Of a stretch of 64,000 bases of DNA, positions 53,088 to 62,369 are shown piece after piece. The position numbers were made by a program, and so were the translations under genes. The stretch spans positions 18,152 to 82,151 of the forward strand of contig JADZEM010000174.1 in the NCBI GenBank assembly GCA_020850535.1. The letters are read 5' to 3'. A model generated the notes under the pieces. The model ran no database searches, was not told the origin of the DNA, and saw nothing but the letters and a program-made list of their open reading frames with translations. How positions within the stretch are numbered: position 1 is the first letter of the stretch; each line of letters starts with the position of its first letter. The DNA comes from Chloroflexota bacterium (GTDB lineage Bacteria > Chloroflexota > UBA6077 > JACCZL01).

Positions 53088-54043
53088 CAGGCCCCCCGAC
53101 CGAAGAGTACGCGTGCCCAGCGATGCTCGCGCAGGCGGTGGCATGGATCGACGGCCACACTGCTTGCGACGAGGAAGATGCCCGTCAGCCCGGTGTAGAG
53201 CACCAGCGTCAGCGCCCAGCGCGGATAGCGCAGCCCACGGATGCCGAACAGATCCTGCTGCGCCGTGCCGTCGACGATCGGGCGGTAGGCGATCGGGAGG
53301 ATCTGGGCCACCTGACCGCTCAACTGCTCGGGGACGGCCATCAGCGTGAGCCACGGATTGAGCGCCAGCACCCAGCGGACCCAGCCCTCAACTTGATTCG
53401 CCGCACCCACAAAGTAGATCGCCATGGTGCCCATGCCAAGCAGGAAGACGAAGCCGTAGGCGTACAACGCTGCCACCGCCGAGGTCCGCCCGAGCGCCGA
53501 GCAGAACACGCCGATGGACGCAAACAGGCAGATGGAGGCGAACATCAGCACCAGCGTCAGCGCCACGTCCGCCACGCCGACGCCCCCGAACATCCAGGCC
53601 ATCGCGAAGCCGGGCAGCGCCGTCAGCGCTACCAGCAGCACGAACACCACTGAGGCGACCAGCTTGCCGAACACAATCGAGCGGCTCGCCAGCCCGGTCG
53701 AGAGCAGCAGGTCAAAGGCGCCCTCTTCGCGCTCGCCGCTGATCGAGGTCGCGGCGACGGCTGGTGCAACCACGGCCACCGAGGCCAGCAGGCAGAACGC
53801 CATCGCGAAGAACAGGAAGATGCCCCGGTAGGCCCCGACAAGGCTCGTCAGCGACACCGCGCCCGTGCCCGGCGCGCTCGACCCGATGACCGGCACCACC
53901 GTCGGGACGCTCAGCACCACGGCCCAGAACGAGCCGAGCACCAGCGCGGTGAAGGTCACGACCATCAGGGTCAGCACGACATACGAGAGCTTGCCCTGGA
54001 GGCGGGACGACAACTCCTTGGAGACTATGGCGGACCAGGTCAC
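53087..54043 (-). CDS. ABC-2 type transporter permease
   Basis: A 318-residue permease with six hydrophobic segments, including VVLTLMVVTFTALVLGSFWA near the N-terminus and LFFAMAFCLLASVAVVAPA. SGEREEGAFDLLLSTGLASR is the cytoplasmic ABC-2 signature. It would form an exporter with the ATPase encoded 315 bases upstream. A long palindrome (54159-54325) separates the two genes. Confidence 0.88.
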   Translation of the reverse strand: MTWSAIVSKELSSRLQGKLSYVVLTLMVVTFTALVLGSFWAVVLSVPTVVPVIGSSAPGTGAVSLTSLVGAYRGIFLFFAMAFCLLASVAVVAPAVAATSISGEREEGAFDLLLSTGLASRSIVFGKLVASVVFVLLVALTALPGFAMAWMFGGVGVADVALTLVLMFASICLFASIGVFCSALGRTSAVAALYAYGFVFLLGMGTMAIYFVGAANQVEGWVRWVLALNPWLTLMAVPEQLSGQVAQILPIAYRPIVDGTAQQDLFGIRGLRYPRWALTLVLYTGLTGIFLVASSVAVDPCHRLREHRWARVLFGRGA

Positions 54044-54158
54044 GGCGAGACTCCCGGGGGACAGAGCGGAGGCACGGCACGTCGCCAGTCGGTCATGGAA
54101 GTGTACGCATGGCCGATGAGGCGAACATAAGGAAAGACGGAAGACCGAAGGCTCAAGA

Positions 54159-54325
54159 GGCCCTCACCCCCCGGTCCCCGGAGGAGGCCCTCACCCCCCG
54201 GCCCCCGGAGGAGGCCCTCACCCCCCGGCCCCCTCTCCCTGTGCGCGGGAGAGGGGGAGACACACGAAGCTCGCGTTGCTCCCCCTCTCCCGCGCACAGG
54301 GAGAGGGGGCCGGGGGGTGAGGGCC
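54159..54325. repeat. Palindromic repeat R2, long copy with perfect 47-bp arms
   Basis: Arms 54213-54259 and 54279-54325 are perfect complements (47 bases) around a 19-base loop. Two extra partial copies starting GGCCCTCACCCCCCGG precede the left arm (54159, 54186). It sits in the 315-base gap 54044-54358, which holds nothing else. Short relatives are at 29428 and 33706. Confidence 0.85.
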
Positions 54326-54358
54326 TTCTGGCGGACCGGGACGCGCAGGCACATCGAT

Positions 54359-55312
54359 TCATGCGGAAAGTTGACCGCCCGCGTTCGTTCCCTCGGCCAG
54401 CGAGGCCGACAGCTCGTCGAGGCCGTCCGGGCCGGGGCCGAAGCGCGTCACCCGTGCGCCGCCATCCACCAGCTTGCCGAGCACGGCGGCCAGCCCCTCG
54501 CGGTCGCCCTCGTAGACGAACGAGATACCAACGCCCTGCTCCGTCACGTCGAAGACGCCGGGCTGCTGCACCAGCAGGGCCGCCAGTTGCTCGCGCTCCC
54601 CGACCGCCTCGAGCTGCACCTTGCGGCGGGCCGGGCCGTCGCCGGCCAGCGCGGCGGCCAGCGGGATCACCCCCGAGAGCCGCCCGTCGCGCAGCACGGC
54701 AATCGAGTCACAGACCTGGGCAAGGTCAGCCAGCAGGTGCGTCGCGACCAGCAACGTGATGCCCATGCCGCGCACTTCCTTCAGCACCTCGACCAGCTCC
54801 AGCCGGCCCCGGCCGTCCAACCCGCCGAGCGGATCGTCCAGCAGCAGGATCGGCGGGTTGTGGAGCAGGGCACGGGCCAGCGCCAACCGCCGGCGCGAGC
54901 CGCGCGAGAGCGCTGCCGCCTCTTCCTGGCGCCGATCGTAGAGGTCGACCACCCGCAGCATCGTGTCCACCGTGTTCTTGCGCTCCCAGGCCGAGACGCC
55001 GCTCGCCTGCGCGAAGAACTCCAGGTACTGGCTGATGGAGAGACGCGGGTAGACGCCAAACTGTTCCGGGACGTACCCCACCTGCCGGCGGACGGCGGTC
55101 ACGTCGCGGGTGGTGCTCGCCCCGCCGACGACGACGCGGCCAGCGGTCGGACGAACCAGCCCGGCTAGCGCCCGCAGCAGCGTGCTCTTGCCGGAGCCGT
55201 TCGGCCCCACCAGCCCCAGGCCCGCCCCCTCGTCCACGCTCAGCGTGACGTCGTCGAGCGCGCGGCGGCCGCCCTGCTCGACGGTGAGATGGTCCAGCTC
55301 GATCAACGCCAC
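54359..55312 (-). CDS. ABC transporter ATP-binding protein
   Basis: A 317-residue ATPase: Walker A GPNGSGKST (36-44), Q-loop YVPEQ, signature LSRGS at 135-139 (normally LSGGQ), Walker B LLLDD with Asp160 in place of the catalytic Glu, and H-loop ATH. The variant signature and Asp160 suggest slow hydrolysis; ABC-2 exporter ATPases often vary here. A ~90-residue C-terminal extension follows the core. It pairs with the permease gene at 53087-54043. The next upstream gene starts 44 bases away. Confidence 0.9.
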   Translation of the reverse strand: MALIELDHLTVEQGGRRALDDVTLSVDEGAGLGLVGPNGSGKSTLLRALAGLVRPTAGRVVVGGASTTRDVTAVRRQVGYVPEQFGVYPRLSISQYLEFFAQASGVSAWERKNTVDTMLRVVDLYDRRQEEAAALSRGSRRRLALARALLHNPPILLLDDPLGGLDGRGRLELVEVLKEVRGMGITLLVATHLLADLAQVCDSIAVLRDGRLSGVIPLAAALAGDGPARRKVQLEAVGEREQLAALLVQQPGVFDVTEQGVGISFVYEGDREGLAAVLGKLVDGGARVTRFGPGPDGLDELSASLAEGTNAGGQLSA

Positions 55313-55356
55313 GGGACGGGACTCCTTCGCAGGGGGGGACGGCGGGGAACGGCGCG

Positions 55357-57825
55357 CTAGCGCATCACCCCGGACGCGGTGACGTCAAAGCGGGAGAAGC
55401 TGACGCCGGTGGCCGACGTGTCTGGCGGCGGCTTGAAGGTGTACCGCACGCGGATGTCGCCAGCCGCCGAGACGTAGGGCGTCACGTCGCGCACGAGGTT
55501 GCGCCCGAACCCGACGACGCGGTCTTCCCACTCCGACTTTTGCCAGTTGTAGAGAGAGACCTCGCCCAGCACCGGCGGCGCGCCCGGGAAGCCCCGCAGC
55601 CGACCGTCGATGTTGACGTAGAGGCCGTCAAGCAGCATCTTCGCCGAGCCGCTCGGCAGGCTGAACTGGAAGGCGATGGACTCGCCGCTCGCCAGGTCGT
55701 AGCTGCCGGACTGCTGGCGGTTCAGCGTGGCGGTGCCAAGCTGGCGGCGCTGGATCACCTGCGGCGGCAGCTCCCCCTCGAAGCCCTTCGGCAGCGTCAG
55801 CGGCAATGACGAGACGAGCAGCGTCGTCTCCAGCGTCGCCGGGCGGGCGTCCACGATCTCCAGCGGCGCGGCCGGGGTGTCGATCCACCCGAGCAGCGTC
55901 GGCCCGACAAGGTCGAACCGCTGGGCGTTGAAGCCGGTGCCAAACGCCGACTCCAGGATATCCCGGCGGGCGCCCTCGGCCACCCGGCGGCCAGACGCGC
56001 TCGACGCCGGGTACAGCTGGTTGGCGAACGAGTTCGGCGGCCCGAAGCCGGCCAGGGCGTTCCCGGTCAGGGTCATCGAGACCTCGCGGGTCTCGCCCTT
56101 CCGCAGGTCGCCAAGCCGCAGCACCTGATAATCCACGATCAGCGCCGCGTCGTAGAGCGTCGAGTCGAGTCGGTTGGTGATCGCCCCGACGATCTGCCGG
56201 CCATCGACCCGCAGATCCGTCTCCAGTTGGCCCGGCAGATTGACCTGGCTGTCCACCTGGAGCGTCCCGAGCGCGCCAGCCTGGAGCGGGAACTCGTCAA
56301 TCGCCGGCGACATCCCCTCCACGATCTTCAGCGTCCACGGCTGGGCGTCCGGCGCGGGATCGCGCGGGAAGGGGAAGTAGAGGCTGTTCATCAGCGACGC
56401 CTCGCCGCTGCGGATCGCGAGGGTCGTCTGCTTGCGCGACAGCACGCTGACGTAGGTCCGGCCGTAGGCGGGCGCGTCCGGATACCCCCGCACGATGCTG
56501 ACCTTGTTCACGATCACGTCGCTGTCGCGGTAGGCGCTCGCCAGGGTGAACGTCCCCACGGCAGCCAGCCCGGTCAGCAGGGGGATCGTGACCACGGACC
56601 AGCCCGGCCGACCGAACCGTGCCAGGAAGATGTAGTTGAGCGGGCCGACGATCAGCGCGAACAGCGCCAGCGCCAGCATCATCAGGCCAGGGGTCGGGCC
56701 GTTCAGCATCGAGACGTCGACCATCGCGTTGCGCGGGTAGCGGCCCCACCCGGAAAACGGACTGGTGCCCGTCGTGCCGACGCCCACCGTGGCCGAGCCG
56801 TGCGCCAGGACGTACCGCCAGAGGCGCGGCGTGCCGGCCCAGCTGCGGAGCGGCTCGGCGGTCGGGTCCATCGCCATGTACAGGACCGTGCCGTTCCCTC
56901 GGCGCGACGCCGAGATCAGGGGCACGCCGTCCTGCTCGACCACCGTGTTGCCATCCGCCAGCGTCGCCTGCGAGACCAGCCACGGCCCCTGATCCTTGAT
57001 CGGCTCGCCGCCGATGTCGGTCAGGCTGTCCAGGCTGTCCAGGCTGACGAGGCCCGTGGCCTTGACGGGCAGCAGATCGGCCGGCAACGCGCTGAGCGTT
57101 CGCTGCCAGGACGAGCCGCCGATCACCACCATCAGGCCGCCGCTGTAGACCCAGGAGGTCAGGGCCGCCTTCTGGCTGTCCAGCATGGCCGTGGTGGTGA
57201 TGTTGTCGAAGATCAGACAGTCGAGCGAGGCCAGCACCTGCGGACGCGTCGGCAGATCCTCAACCTCGATGTGGGCGATCCGCGCGCGGCGCAGCGGGGC
57301 CGGCAGCTCCAGCGTCGGCAGGAAGTCGAACGCGGGGCCGCTCCGCGAGAGCACGCCACAGAGCAGGTCGCCGGCCGGCACCCGCGTGAGCGGCACGTCC
57401 TGCTCGGCGATGACGTTGCCCTTCTCCAGCAGCCGCGCCTGGATCTTCTGCCCGGCGACGCGCATCTCGCCTTCCATCAGGATGCGCTTATGCGAGCGGC
57501 GAGGCAGCACGGCCGGGGCGCTGTAGACCACCGGCGCACGCATGTAGGTGCTGCGGCTGCCGCTGGTGTCGGTGATGACGATCTGGATCTCGCCGTCGAT
57601 GTCGGGGCCGTCGTTGCGGACCTCGACCTCGATCGGCAGCCAGCCGTTCGCCTTGCCAAAGCCGTCGAAGCCGGCCCTGACGGTCATCTGGGCGGCGGGA
57701 GTCTGCTGGGCCGGGGCCGCCGTGACGGGAGCCTGTGCAAGCTGCAGCAGGCTGCCGACGAGGAGCACGACGAGCAGTAGCCTCATGAGGTGTGCGATCC
57801 GTGAACGAACCCCGGAACGGACCAT
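55357..57825 (-). CDS. Large exported/membrane protein, first gene of the MoxR/ABC locus
   Basis: An 822-residue protein. An N-terminal signal/anchor (~15-40) precedes a beta-sandwich with VEVRNDGPDIDGEIQIVI, a GATase-like region (SWVYSGGLMVVIGG) without a clear catalytic triad, two helices around residue ~385-420, and further beta domains to the end. It resembles the DUF4350/GATase-type partners of MoxR loci but I cannot name the family. ATG 57825 gives the best n-region; ATG 57786 is possible. TATACT at 57860-57865 is a candidate -10. The 323-base gap 57826-58148 holds only this promoter. Confidence 0.75.
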   Translation of the reverse strand: MVRSGVRSRIAHLMRLLLVVLLVGSLLQLAQAPVTAAPAQQTPAAQMTVRAGFDGFGKANGWLPIEVEVRNDGPDIDGEIQIVITDTSGSRSTYMRAPVVYSAPAVLPRRSHKRILMEGEMRVAGQKIQARLLEKGNVIAEQDVPLTRVPAGDLLCGVLSRSGPAFDFLPTLELPAPLRRARIAHIEVEDLPTRPQVLASLDCLIFDNITTTAMLDSQKAALTSWVYSGGLMVVIGGSSWQRTLSALPADLLPVKATGLVSLDSLDSLTDIGGEPIKDQGPWLVSQATLADGNTVVEQDGVPLISASRRGNGTVLYMAMDPTAEPLRSWAGTPRLWRYVLAHGSATVGVGTTGTSPFSGWGRYPRNAMVDVSMLNGPTPGLMMLALALFALIVGPLNYIFLARFGRPGWSVVTIPLLTGLAAVGTFTLASAYRDSDVIVNKVSIVRGYPDAPAYGRTYVSVLSRKQTTLAIRSGEASLMNSLYFPFPRDPAPDAQPWTLKIVEGMSPAIDEFPLQAGALGTLQVDSQVNLPGQLETDLRVDGRQIVGAITNRLDSTLYDAALIVDYQVLRLGDLRKGETREVSMTLTGNALAGFGPPNSFANQLYPASSASGRRVAEGARRDILESAFGTGFNAQRFDLVGPTLLGWIDTPAAPLEIVDARPATLETTLLVSSLPLTLPKGFEGELPPQVIQRRQLGTATLNRQQSGSYDLASGESIAFQFSLPSGSAKMLLDGLYVNIDGRLRGFPGAPPVLGEVSLYNWQKSEWEDRVVGFGRNLVRDVTPYVSAAGDIRVRYTFKPPPDTSATGVSFSRFDVTASGVMR

Positions 57826-57859
57826 CGACGCAGGCCGCCGACAGTCTGCACAGACGCCG

Positions 57860-57865
57860 TCAGTA
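57860..57865 (-). promoter_or_regulatory. Candidate -10 box (TATACT) of the MoxR/ABC locus
   Basis: On the minus strand TATACT lies about 35 bases before the chosen start at 57825. No -35 consensus is visible at the right distance, so the promoter type is uncertain. Confidence 0.35.
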
Positions 57866-58148
57866 TAGCAGCGTTGTTCACCATTGCCGACTCTCCTGCT
57901 CGAAGGCGCAGCGCAAGCATGTTTGAAAGAACGGGCCGGCCCCGGCATGGGGACGGTGTACCCGTGTCATGTCAACGGTGTCCAGTATTTCGTCAACGCA
58001 CGAGCGGCCCGGCCCAGCCGGGACACACGAACAGCGCGCCCACGGCTGCCGCGATGATGCCGCGCCGACGCCTCGCAAGGAAGCTCGCCCCGGCCGCGCT
58101 GCCGAGATGAAGACGCGGACCGCTCGTCTTCAAACGTCATGTTCTACT

Positions 58149-59156
58149 CTACGCTGGAACAGGGGCCTCCGGATGCAGCAGATTTGCTGATTTGAGTGCG
58201 TGCCACAACCCTGAGGGAATCGGCCGCTGCATGTTGGCCGCGTTCTCGTCAAGCTCGGCGGTGGTTTCCGCGCCGGTCAGCACGGCGGCGATGGCCGGAT
58301 GCCCGAAGGGGAACTGTAAGGCCGCCGCCTGGATCGGCACGTCGAACTCGGCGCAGATCGCCCGGATGCGCCGCGCCTTCTCCAGCCAGTGCGCCTCGGC
58401 CGGCAGGTAGTTGAACGTGGCGCGGGCCGGGTTGTCGAGGTTGCCGATGATGCCCGAGTTGAACACGCCGCCCAGGATGATCCCGATGCCACGCGCCTCG
58501 CAGAGCGGCAGCAACGCGGCCAGCCCGGCCTGATCGAGCAGGGTGTACCGCCCGGCCAGCAGGAAGCAGTCGGGGTCCGTCTCCTGCGCGAATCGCACGA
58601 GCATCTCTGCCTGATTCATCCCTGCGCCCACCGCACCAATCGTGCCGTCAGAGCGGAGCCGGTTCAGCGCCTTGAACGCGCCGGCCAGGGCCGCGTCGCC
58701 GTGGGCATCCGGATCGTGGACGTGGAGGATATCCACGCGGTCCAGACCGAGCCGCCTCAGGCTCTCCTCGACGGAGCGCATGACGCCGTCGTAGGAGAAG
58801 TCGAAGACCCAGCCACGTGCGTCAAGTCCCGAATCGCGCGGGAGATCGCGGTAGTCCTGGTTTGCGCCGGGCGTCTCGTAGGGCGCGAGCAGCCGCCCGA
58901 CCTTCGTCGCCAGCGTGAAGCTCTCTCGCGGGACGGTTCGGAGTACCTTGCCCGCCCGCCACTCGGCCTGCCCATGGCCGTACAGTGGCGCGGTGTCGAA
59001 CAGGCCGATGCCGCGCGTATGGGCGTGTCGGAGCACCGTCTCCGCCGTCTGGGCCGGCACCGGGCGACGGGTGCCGGCCAGCGCGCCCGTCCCCAGGCCA
59101 AGCCGAGTCACCGAAACGGACGTCTGGCCGAGCGTCGTCCGCGAAAAGGGATCCAT
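58149..59156 (-). CDS. Aldo/keto reductase (L-fucose/D-threo-aldose dehydrogenase-like)
   Basis: A 335-residue AKR barrel. FDTAPLYGHGQAE holds the catalytic Asp/Tyr, ATKVG the Lys and HVHDPDAHG the His; the C-terminal TGAETTAELDENAAN fits NADP binding. The D-threo-aldose/L-fucose dehydrogenase subgroup shares LDRVDILHVHDPD. It could oxidise a sugar to its lactone and so feed the lactonase and dehydratase cluster at 28-34 kb, though it is 25 kb away. ATG 59156 has GGGAGG eight bases upstream. Confidence 0.92.
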   Translation of the reverse strand: MDPFSRTTLGQTSVSVTRLGLGTGALAGTRRPVPAQTAETVLRHAHTRGIGLFDTAPLYGHGQAEWRAGKVLRTVPRESFTLATKVGRLLAPYETPGANQDYRDLPRDSGLDARGWVFDFSYDGVMRSVEESLRRLGLDRVDILHVHDPDAHGDAALAGAFKALNRLRSDGTIGAVGAGMNQAEMLVRFAQETDPDCFLLAGRYTLLDQAGLAALLPLCEARGIGIILGGVFNSGIIGNLDNPARATFNYLPAEAHWLEKARRIRAICAEFDVPIQAAALQFPFGHPAIAAVLTGAETTAELDENAANMQRPIPSGLWHALKSANLLHPEAPVPA

Positions 59157-59221
59157 GCGTTGCCTCCCACGGCGGCCCCAGCGCTTGCCGACCCTGGGGC
59201 TGCTGCCGTGACGGCAGGATC

Positions 59222-60595
59222 TCACGCCTTCAGGTGGACCGGCCAGACGCCCAGGGCGATCATGCGCGGGATCAGGTCGCGCAGGATGGGCACCCGCATG
59301 ACCGGCGGCGGCGACATGACGGGCGCGTCGGAGCGGAGCGCCTGGCGGACGATGCGCTCCTGCGCCAACCGCTGGAATCCCTGAATGATCCGGACGGGCA
59401 GCTCGCGCTGGCGCTGGACGGCCGCCAGGTGGCTCAGGCGCAACTGCCCCTGCTGCAGCGGCATCGTCAGCACGTTGGCCGCCACGACCGAGTCCTGGAT
59501 GGCGTAGTTGATGCCGACGCCGCCGACGGGCGACATGATGTGCGCGGCGTCGCCGATCAACAGCAGGCCCGGCCGGTACCAGCGGCGCACCCGTCCGGCC
59601 TCGACCGACAGCAAGGTCACCTGCCGCCAGTCCTTGAGTGTGTCCAGGCGATCCACCAGATCGGGGGCCATCTCGGCGATGGAGGCGCGGAACTCCGGCA
59701 GCCCGGCTGCGCGCACGTCCTTGAAGCCGCCCTTCGGGATGATGAAGGCGATCTGCCACGCATCGCCCCGGTTGAGCTGCACCATCATGTGGCCGTGCCC
59801 GATCGTCCCCCGGGCCTCCTCTGGCTCGTCGGCGTCGCGCGGCAGGCGGAACCAGATCACGTCCATCGGCGGCGCGCTGCTCAGCAGCTCGAAGCCGCCC
59901 AGCCGCCGGATCCGCGAGAAGCGGCCGTCAGCGGCGATGGTCAGCGGCGCGCGGAGATCGTGCTCGCCGTCACGGGTGCGGTAGTGGACGCCGCGCACTG
60001 TGGCGTCGTCCGGCAGCGCGCCGTGGCCCTCGGCGGCAGCGGCGGCCTTCTCGGATGTCGGGGCTGCGGCCTTCTCGGATGTCGGGGCGGCGCCTGTCGC
60101 GCCGTCTGGGGCCGAGCCGTCACGGTCGGACGCAGCGCCGGCACGGTCTGGTGTGCGGTCCGCCAGCCCGCTCCGGCCCCACGGGTCATCCCAGAGCAGC
60201 CCGTGGACGCTCGCGCCCATCACCAGCCGCACTGAGGGCAGCTTTGCCAGCTCACCGGCCAGGAAGTCCAGGAAGCGAGCCTGCGGCATCATGGTGATGT
60301 ATGGGAACTTTGTGGGCAGCCGGCTGAGGTCCGCCAGCTCCAGCGTGCCGTTGGGGCCGTCGAAGTTGAGGTGGCGCACCTTGGCGTGCGGCAGCTCCAG
60401 CACGCGCTCGGCCAGCCCGAGGGTGTCCATCAGCTCCATGGTCGAGGGGTGGACGGTGTCGCCGCGAAAGTCGCGCTCGAAGTCCTGGTGCTCTTCGAGG
60501 AGGGTCGTCGGGATGCCGGCCCGCCCGAGCAGCAGCGCGAGGATCATGCCGGCCGGCCCGCCGCCGACGATGCAACAGTGGGTGTCGTAGGTCAT
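59222..60595 (-). CDS. FAD-dependent monooxygenase-like oxidoreductase (PHBH/UbiH fold)
   Basis: A 457-residue flavoprotein. The FAD-ADP motif GGGPAGMILALLLGRAG follows the N-terminus, and GDAAHIMSPVGGVGINYAIQD binds the pyrophosphate and ribityl part. Both domains of the p-hydroxybenzoate hydroxylase fold are present. Between them, at about residues 160-200, lies a low-complexity insert with APTSEKAA twice, encoded by a 24-bp tandem duplication (60042-60089). The substrate is unknown, perhaps an aromatic or a menaquinone-like lipid. ATG 60595 follows GGGGAGG. Confidence 0.9.
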   Translation of the reverse strand: MTYDTHCCIVGGGPAGMILALLLGRAGIPTTLLEEHQDFERDFRGDTVHPSTMELMDTLGLAERVLELPHAKVRHLNFDGPNGTLELADLSRLPTKFPYITMMPQARFLDFLAGELAKLPSVRLVMGASVHGLLWDDPWGRSGLADRTPDRAGAASDRDGSAPDGATGAAPTSEKAAAPTSEKAAAAAEGHGALPDDATVRGVHYRTRDGEHDLRAPLTIAADGRFSRIRRLGGFELLSSAPPMDVIWFRLPRDADEPEEARGTIGHGHMMVQLNRGDAWQIAFIIPKGGFKDVRAAGLPEFRASIAEMAPDLVDRLDTLKDWRQVTLLSVEAGRVRRWYRPGLLLIGDAAHIMSPVGGVGINYAIQDSVVAANVLTMPLQQGQLRLSHLAAVQRQRELPVRIIQGFQRLAQERIVRQALRSDAPVMSPPPVMRVPILRDLIPRMIALGVWPVHLKA

Positions 60596-61010
60596 GCGCC
60601 TCCCCCAATGTCTCGGCTGTCTCGGCGCGAGCCACGAGCGCCGCTCACCAGTAGAGTGTGCGCCGTCCGGATGCCGCCGTGCAGCGTTTCGGCCAGCAGG
60701 AGCATGCCGCCAGAGAACACAACGCAGCGGGGCCGGCAAACTGAGACAACTCGGTGCGGCGGGGATCGCCCGTCACCCCCGGATGTACCCCCGACCACCG
60801 GGTGCGCCCCTCACCGCTCGCCGCCCACTCGTGTACGGGCCTGGGGGTGGACAGTTCGAACCGTGTGACTGACGGCAGATCCCCAGGGAAGCTTGCAAGT
60901 TTTGTATGAGATGACGGCCTGTCGCCGACCGGGAGTGCCCGCCGTCAACGCCAACGCCGCTTGATGTCGCGTATCCTTGTGCGCACGCTTCGTACACAGG
61001 AGTACGGCTG
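60596..61010. other. Intergenic region, 415 bases
   Basis: No gene is evident. Both strands carry only short, low-support frames. It separates the divergent FAD oxidoreductase from a truncated membrane-protein frame, and a promoter for one or both probably lies here, but I see no clear consensus. Confidence 0.5.
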
Positions 61011-61449
61011 GTGGATGCGCTGGGCATCGGCCTGTTCGTGACCTGCGTCGGCATCCTGGCACTCCCGTACGTGTTCCTCGGGTTGGCATTCGTCACGCAG
61101 GCCGTCGTGCTCGAAGGACGCGGCCCGGTGGCAGCGCTGCGCCGCTCCTGGAGGTTGGCCGAGGGACACCGCTGGCGCATCCTGCTGTGCGAACTGATGG
61201 TGGCGCTGCCTGGGATTGCGGATTGCGCTTGCGGGAATTGCTCTGCTGACATCACTGTGGTTGATAGGCAGCTGGAGAGGCAGCGAGGTTCGGGGTTTGA
61301 CGGATTGGCTCGCAGCCGAGCCAGCACATCAAGTGTCCTGGATCATCGAGATCGGACTCGCGATTGTCGAGACGGTCGTCCTCTGGCCGCTCACGCTGAT
61401 CATCACGGCGCTGCTCTACCTGGATCTGCGGGCACGCGGAGGCCCGTAG
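61011..61449 (+). pseudogene. Truncated, frameshifted membrane protein (YciC/GDPD membrane-domain-like)
   Basis: GTG 61011 (AGGAG upstream) opens a hydrophobic frame: IGLFVTCVGILALPYVFLG, then VLEGRGPVAALRRSWRLAEGHRWRIL, typical of a cytoplasmic loop in these integral proteins. About 61215 one extra base breaks the frame; the next frame goes on as LAGIALLTSLWLIG and IVETVVLWPLTLIITALLYL to a stop at 61449. The usual N-terminal half of such proteins is absent. Both lesions suggest decay. Confidence 0.6.
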
Positions 61450-61511
61450 CAGTCCCGATATGGCCCGATACGGCCGACGGACACGCCACGCTCTGAGGGC
61501 CGCGGCGCGCG

Positions 61512-61543
61512 AACGACCTCGTGCTAAAACGACCTCGTGCTAG
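61512..61543. repeat. 16-bp tandem duplication at the sigma-factor stop
   Basis: AACGACCTCGTGCTAA (61512-61527) is followed directly by AACGACCTCGTGCTAG (61528-61543). The second copy contains the stop codon of the leftward sigma gene. Confidence 0.75.
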
Positions 61544-62217
61544 ACGGACGGGTCGCGGAAGGACGGCTGGCTGTCCAACGCCGCGCGCAGGCGACGTAGG
61601 CAGCGCGTCCGCAGCGGCCCGACCGTCTCCGGCGAGACGCCCAGCTGCTCGGCGATCTGGGCGTAGGATGGCGCGGTCGGATCGTAGAAGAACGCGTAGA
61701 CGATCTTCCGATCCCGCTCGGACAGCGACGACACCGCCTCACGGATCGCCGCGCTCTGCTCGCCCTCTATGGCACGCACGTCAGGCGTCGGGTCAGGGTC
61801 GGGGGCGACCATCGCCTCGGTCTCGAAGCGCTCGCCGTCGTCCACGATGCTCTGAATGCGCTTCCGCAGCGCCCGGCGCGCCTGCCGAGCGGCGATCGTC
61901 GCCAGCCAGCCGGCCAGCACCCGCTCGTCGCGCAGGCTCGCAAGGCCGTCCCAGGCCGCGACCCAGACCTCCTGGAAGAGGTCGGTGGCCTCGTCACCCG
62001 TGATCCCGCAACGGCGGATCACCGCATACACGAGATTCGCATGGATCCGGACGAGCGCTTCCCAGGCGTCCTGGTCTCCGCGCAGGCATGCAGCCACCAG
62101 GCCGTGCCGCGCAAGCGTCTCAGCACGCCCGAGATGGCCTGGTCCCGAGCTGTTTTCGCGCCGATCCGGTGACCCGTGATCGGAAGTCGCCCCGATGATG
62201 GCGTCGCCTCCGGGCAC
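61540..62217 (-). CDS. ECF-family RNA polymerase sigma factor
   Basis: A 225-residue sigma-70-family protein of the extracytoplasmic-function group. Region 2 is clear (ALVRIHANLVYAVIRRC, DLFQEVWVAAW), a linker of about 30 residues follows (rich in Asp/Pro/Glu), and region 4 ends in a helix-turn-helix (SYAQIAEQLGVSPETVGPLRTRCLRRLR). The GTG at 62217 starts an N-terminal tail of ~35 residues that may be a regulatory extension. It is 152 bases downstream of a co-directional gene that may encode its regulator. Confidence 0.93.
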   Translation of the reverse strand: MPGGDAIIGATSDHGSPDRRENSSGPGHLGRAETLARHGLVAACLRGDQDAWEALVRIHANLVYAVIRRCGITGDEATDLFQEVWVAAWDGLASLRDERVLAGWLATIAARQARRALRKRIQSIVDDGERFETEAMVAPDPDPTPDVRAIEGEQSAAIREAVSSLSERDRKIVYAFFYDPTAPSYAQIAEQLGVSPETVGPLRTRCLRRLRAALDSQPSFRDPSV

Positions 62218-62369
62218 GCACCGCGTGCATTACGTGCATGAATCAGTGGTCACGTACGCCGTGATGCGTATGCTACTCGCCGGAGGGCATGGCTGTCCAT
62301 CCCCGTGCTGTAACAAGACGTGCGTACAGCCGAGGATGGACGCCTCGCTCGCTCGCCGGCAGCCTCCGG

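Noticed and set aside
60830..60900. tRNA-like GTTCGAACC segment
   Set aside because: No acceptor stem, D-arm or anticodon arm can be folded around it.
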